From Trichomonas vaginalis G3 (lineage: Eukaryota > Parabasalia > Trichomonadida > Trichomonadidae), in the NCBI RefSeq assembly GCF_026262505.1, contig NC_067207.1, positions 16,894,082 through 16,958,081 on the forward strand: a stretch of 64,000 nucleotides of DNA, given 5' to 3'. The notes under the pieces are model-generated. The model was not told where the DNA came from and did not search any database. It saw only the letters and a list, made by a program, of their open reading frames with translations. Below are positions 61,021-64,000 of the stretch, in pieces; position 1 is the first letter of the stretch; every line of letters starts with the position of its first letter. The position numbers and the translations under genes were made by a program.

Positions 61021-62671
61021 TTTTATAATAATCAAATGTAAATGTATTTGCCACAGGTGAAAAAAACAATTCGGCGAACTCTTTTTTCCCCATTAATGCT
61101 GCAATATGAAGTGGAATTGTAATACTATATACTTTTGAGTCGAAGATTGCTCCATGTTCAATCAGAACTTTAGCTGTTTCAACGCTATTATTAATGACTG
61201 CATAATGAAGTGGAGTACCCCGACCATCATTGGAATTGACATCAGCTCCATGAGAAATAAGAAATTCTGCAGTTTCTTTACTATTTCCCATTGCAGCAAT
61301 CATAAGTAGAGTTGTTCTCTTAATCATTATGTTTTGGGTGGATGCTCCGTGTGACAAAAGAAATTCTAATGTTTCCTTGCTATTATATAATGCTGCAATA
61401 TGAATAGGTGCCATTCCATTTTTATCAAGATCGTTGACAAACGCATCATGTGAAAGGAGCAATTCGACAATTTCCTTCGCATTACCTCGAGCTGCATAAT
61501 GAAGTGGTGTTTGATAATTTTTATCATTAACCCTTATTTTTGCGCCATGTGATAAGAGAATTTTTGCTATTTCCAAGCAGTTATTTTCGGCAGCACAATG
61601 AAGTGGAGTTCTAAATTTAGAATCTAATACGTTAACATTGGCACCATTTGCAATAAGAAATTGTACTCTTCGTGTGTTTTTTTCAAGAATTGATAAATGA
61701 AGAGCTGTTAACTTATCAATGGTTGTAGCATTAGGATCTGCACCATGCGAAAGAAGATAACCCCGGAGTCCTTTGATGTTGAAATGAATTGAGGCAGGAA
61801 AGCATTCGTTGATAGCATTAAATTGATCCAAATGTACCAAAAATGCTAATATATTATTAAACTCAATACAATATCTTAAATTAATAGTTTGATGTTTCTC
61901 ATTGATCAAGAAAGAAATAAAGTCAATATTGTGTGAAATGATCGCATATGGCATGCAATTATAATATTCTACATGACTCTTTATGCATTGGGACATAATG
62001 TCTGGATTTCCGCTCAAAAATGAAAACTGAAGACAATCTTTAGTGATAATTGAATTGAATCGTGTTCTTAAAAACTTAAAACAATCAACTGATCCATAAT
62101 AACAACATAATTCAAGTAATGAATATTCCTTTTTAGTTCCTGCTTGGATACCTCCAATTTCGGTAATACTATCTGGAAAGAAATCACTCACATATTTTTG
62201 ATCTTCACGAAATCCTTCGAATTCTGAAAAAGCTATAAAAGCTCGTAAATCGTCATCCATAATTGCCTTGAAAATGGGGTTCTCTTTTTCGATACATAAA
62301 ATATCTTGAGGATCTTGATTTATTTCTTTTTCCCTCTGGATAGCATCTATGAACTTATAATACACACTATTAAGTTTACTTTCTTTATAAGATAATATTT
62401 CTGTCCGATCTGAAATTAATTCGTCAAATATCTTTTTGAATAAAATAAAGTATGATATAATATATTTGTTATTAAATATTGCTGCATTCGAAATAGACTT
62501 ACACATTTGTGCTGGAGTGACAACTTTTGTATCCAATAATTTGTTTTTGAGACCTTCATAGACTTGGTTGATTTTTGTTTCGTCAGATGATTTCAGCATA
62601 TAAAGAGCAGTGTATGCTTCATGATAATCTTTGCATAACTCCATAAGCTTATTAAAGTTGCAGCGTTTCAT
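60893..62671 (-). CDS. N-terminal part of giant DUF3447/ankyrin protein
   Basis: 592 codons are open from ATG 62671. Residues 1-180 are helical and family-specific. Residues about 185-270 (LLELCCYYGSVDCFKFLRTR ... FSFLSGNPDIMSQCIKS ... YAIISHNIDFISFLINE) match DUF3447, the domain that heads very many T. vaginalis ankyrin proteins. From about residue 300 there are eight diverged ankyrin repeats (GADPNATTIDKLTALHLSIL onwards), each with TPLH-like and LLSHGA-like motifs. The uniform array follows. The frame is lost at the first 98-bp unit (about 60980). Such proteins probably act as cytoplasmic or secreted binding scaffolds. The mature gene is split by element B and two mariners. Confidence 0.9.
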   Translation of the reverse strand: MKRCNFNKLMELCKDYHEAYTALYMLKSSDETKINQVYEGLKNKLLDTKVVTPAQMCKSISNAAIFNNKYIISYFILFKKIFDELISDRTEILSYKESKLNSVYYKFIDAIQREKEINQDPQDILCIEKENPIFKAIMDDDLRAFIAFSEFEGFREDQKYVSDFFPDSITEIGGIQAGTKKEYSLLELCCYYGSVDCFKFLRTRFNSIITKDCLQFSFLSGNPDIMSQCIKSHVEYYNCMPYAIISHNIDFISFLINEKHQTINLRYCIEFNNILAFLVHLDQFNAINECFPASIHFNIKGLRGYLLSHGADPNATTIDKLTALHLSILEKNTRRVQFLIANGANVNVLDSKFRTPLHCAAENNCLEIAKILLSHGAKIRVNDKNYQTPLHYAARGNAKEIVELLLSHDAFVNDLDKNGMAPIHIAALYNSKETLEFLLSHGASTQNIMIKRTTLLMIAAMGNSKETAEFLISHGADVNSNDGRGTPLHYAVINNSVETAKVLIEHGAIFDSKVYSITIPLHIAALMGKKEFAELFFSPVANTFTFDYYKKRTLLHIAAIKGKKRLWNCFYHMGQISTNLILLKVLPFILQQ

Positions 62672-62687
62672 TTTTTTTAATTTTGTT

Positions 62688-62733
62688 GATGGCCTAAAAT
62701 TTCAGTAAAAAAATAGTCGAAATTTAGGCCATC
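62688..62733. promoter_or_regulatory. Hairpin in the promoter region of the ankyrin gene
   Basis: GATGGCCTAAAATTTC (62688-62703) pairs with GAAATTTAGGCCATC (62719-62733) with one bulged base and a 15-base loop. It starts 17 bp upstream of the ATG at 62671, so it covers the expected transcription start. It may be an operator-like site or a 5' UTR structure. Confidence 0.6.
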
Positions 62734-63568
62734 AAACTTGTGAATAAACCTATCATATTTTAAACAAATATTCAATAAAGTTAAGTTTATGCTTTGTAAT
62801 GTAATTCAGTAGTCCATTTTATTGAATTCTAGATGAAAAATATGATATGAAAAAAAAGTGGGCGAAAAATTAAACTCTACCAAGTTCATATATTAATGAT
62901 ATAGGGACTCTATATCCAGGTCATCAACATTCGAAATCCTTTAAAAATTGAATTTTATTCATTATTTCATTGATTGTAACGCTTGTATATGTGTACTCAT
63001 GAGTGACAGGATTGATGTTTCTAAATGTGATTTTATCTTTTTGCCAAAAAATTTAAAAAATCACGCCTTTAAGGGTGCACTAACATAACAAAAATTAAAG
63101 TCTCTTGAGATATATATTTTCTGATGTATATCAATGCTATATTTATCATTATTTTTAATTTTTAATTCCCCACCTAAAAAATGCCTCACTCCACTAACAT
63201 GAGTTATAATATGCTTTTACCAAAAATGATAGACTAGTATTTATATGTATTGTAGAGCATATTTATCATCTTTTTAAAAATTTTGAATAAGTTTTGTCAT
63301 TTTAGTGAAGACTTAAGGCTTCACTATTTGCATCTCATATGTGGTGACTGATGAAATATCAAAAAACAACCTATCATAAAAATGAAATTAATTAGTTATA
63401 GAATTCGCCACCATTAAAAATGTGATTTTTTAGAGAAAGAAATGCCTACTGATATCTGAAAAGCTTTTCTGAACAAAAATCCTGAATCCAAGCATATAAA
63501 TATTGCCTTTATCTAATATGTAGTTGAAAAATATAAAATAAAAAAATAATAAAAATTGGGGTATTATT
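62734..63568. other. AT-rich intergenic DNA
   Basis: Between the ankyrin promoter and the 10-bp motif region I see no open frame with coding character, no tRNA and no obvious element ends. Confidence 0.5.
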
Positions 63569-63842
63569 ATTGTCGTCTGGCGGTTTTAGACGACAATGCG
63601 AATTTTCAAATAATAGGATTTTTAGCCAGATAAAGAGCTACTCCATATATCATGCGTGTTTGCATACTATATACATAGATGGAATTGATGTTCTTCCTTT
63701 ATTTAGGTACCGAAACATGCTTGAAAAATCTATTTTTTAGACGACAATGATAATTTTGTCACTTTTCCAGACGACAATAATAATTTGTCACCTTTTTAGA
63801 CGACAATAATAATTTTGTCACTTTTTCCAGACGACAATAAAA
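63569..63842. repeat. Repeated AGACGACAAT motif, partly in 30-bp tandem
   Basis: ATTGTCGTCT (63569-63578) and AGACGACAAT (63588-63597) form a perfect inverted repeat with a 9-base loop. AGACGACAAT then recurs four times between about 63739 and 63840, in units of about 30 bp with AATAATTTTGTCACTTTT between. It lies downstream of the gene that ends at 63858. Confidence 0.85.
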
Positions 63843-63857
63843 CATCCTCATAAAAAT

Positions 63858-64000
63858 TTATTCAGTAGGTTCATTCTTTGAAAAATGGAATTCGTCAAGA
63901 TTTGCATCTTCATTGAAAGGAGTATCATCTTCATTGATCATAGTTGTCATCATAGATTCGTGTTTCTTTCTGTCTTCTTCTGGAATTTCTTCCATATCCT
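63858..64000 (-). CDS. 3' end of an unidentified gene (acidic C terminus)
   Basis: The minus strand is open from the window edge to the stop at 63858-63860. It encodes about 46 residues: MEEIPEEDRKKHESMMTTMI, NEDDTPFNEDANLDEFHFSK, NEPTE. The acidic, probably disordered tail is all that is visible, so no function can be given. It has coding character (no stop, host-like codon use). It runs in the same direction as the ankyrin gene and its stop lies about 1.2 kb upstream of that gene's ATG. Confidence 0.55.
   Translation of the reverse strand, partial: DMEEIPEEDRKKHESMMTTMINEDDTPFNEDANLDEFHFSKNEPTE

Noticed and set aside
1-64000. tRNA or rRNA genes
   Set aside because: I saw no cloverleaf-like GC-rich segment or rRNA core sequence on either strand.

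Overview
The window looks like nuclear DNA of the parabasalid Trichomonas vaginalis. It is AT-rich and packed with Maverick/Polinton elements. It also carries two near-identical mariner copies of the Tvmar1 kind and a DUF3447-plus-ankyrin protein gene, a family greatly expanded in that species. The species call rests on this combination and not on a database match.

Layout. (1) 1 to about 9190: the end of one Maverick-type element (element A). It holds a NUMOD4-HNH endonuclease, a D5-like SF3 helicase, a minor-capsid-like gene, a CCG-motif protein, a double jelly-roll major capsid protein and several basic, coiled-coil or Gln-rich virion-type proteins. It ends in short tandem repeats, paired mini-hairpins and a 46-base T run. 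(2) 9245-13200: AT-rich intergenic DNA dominated by a degenerate 24-bp tandem repeat and a 16-bp TA-rich repeat. (3) 13208-13543: the C-terminal end of a giant ankyrin gene on the minus strand. (4) 13544-38748: a second Maverick (element B), delimited exactly by a 5-bp target duplication (ACAAT) and 701-bp inverted repeats, inserted in that ankyrin gene. It carries packaging ATPase, integrase, protein-primed PolB, major and minor capsid genes, a phage-type tail-fibre gene, and KilA-N and T5orf172 genes. A 3.2-kb MULE-like non-autonomous transposon (14055-17266, 9-bp target duplication) sits in its left inverted repeat. (5) 38749-61020: about 200 nearly identical 98/99-bp ankyrin repeats, broken by two mariner copies at the same position of the unit. 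(6) 61020-62671: the N-terminal part of the ankyrin gene (DUF3447 plus diverged repeats). (7) 62672-64000: intergenic DNA with a promoter-proximal hairpin, a repeated 10-bp motif, and the 3' end of another minus-strand gene.

How it fits together. Element B is a virus-like transposon with its own replication, packaging, capsid, integration and probable cell-attachment genes. Its genes are grouped with shared leader-like sequences and repeated palindromes. The two elements share capsid, minor-capsid and CCG-motif families. The small gene inside both inverted repeats of B matches the C-terminal domain of the HNH endonuclease of A. Both elements look broken (roughly half a dozen breaks each), but B is young: its inverted repeats are almost identical and its target duplication is intact.

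The most interesting signals are the phage-like tail fibre in a eukaryotic Polinton, the five GGTTAGATCTAACC palindrome/12-bp repeat sites, the hairpin-rich hub near the centre of element B, the inverted-repeat-borne gene related to an HNH nuclease domain, and the 98-bp ankyrin units that are one base short immediately after an in-phase A AAA AAG heptamer.
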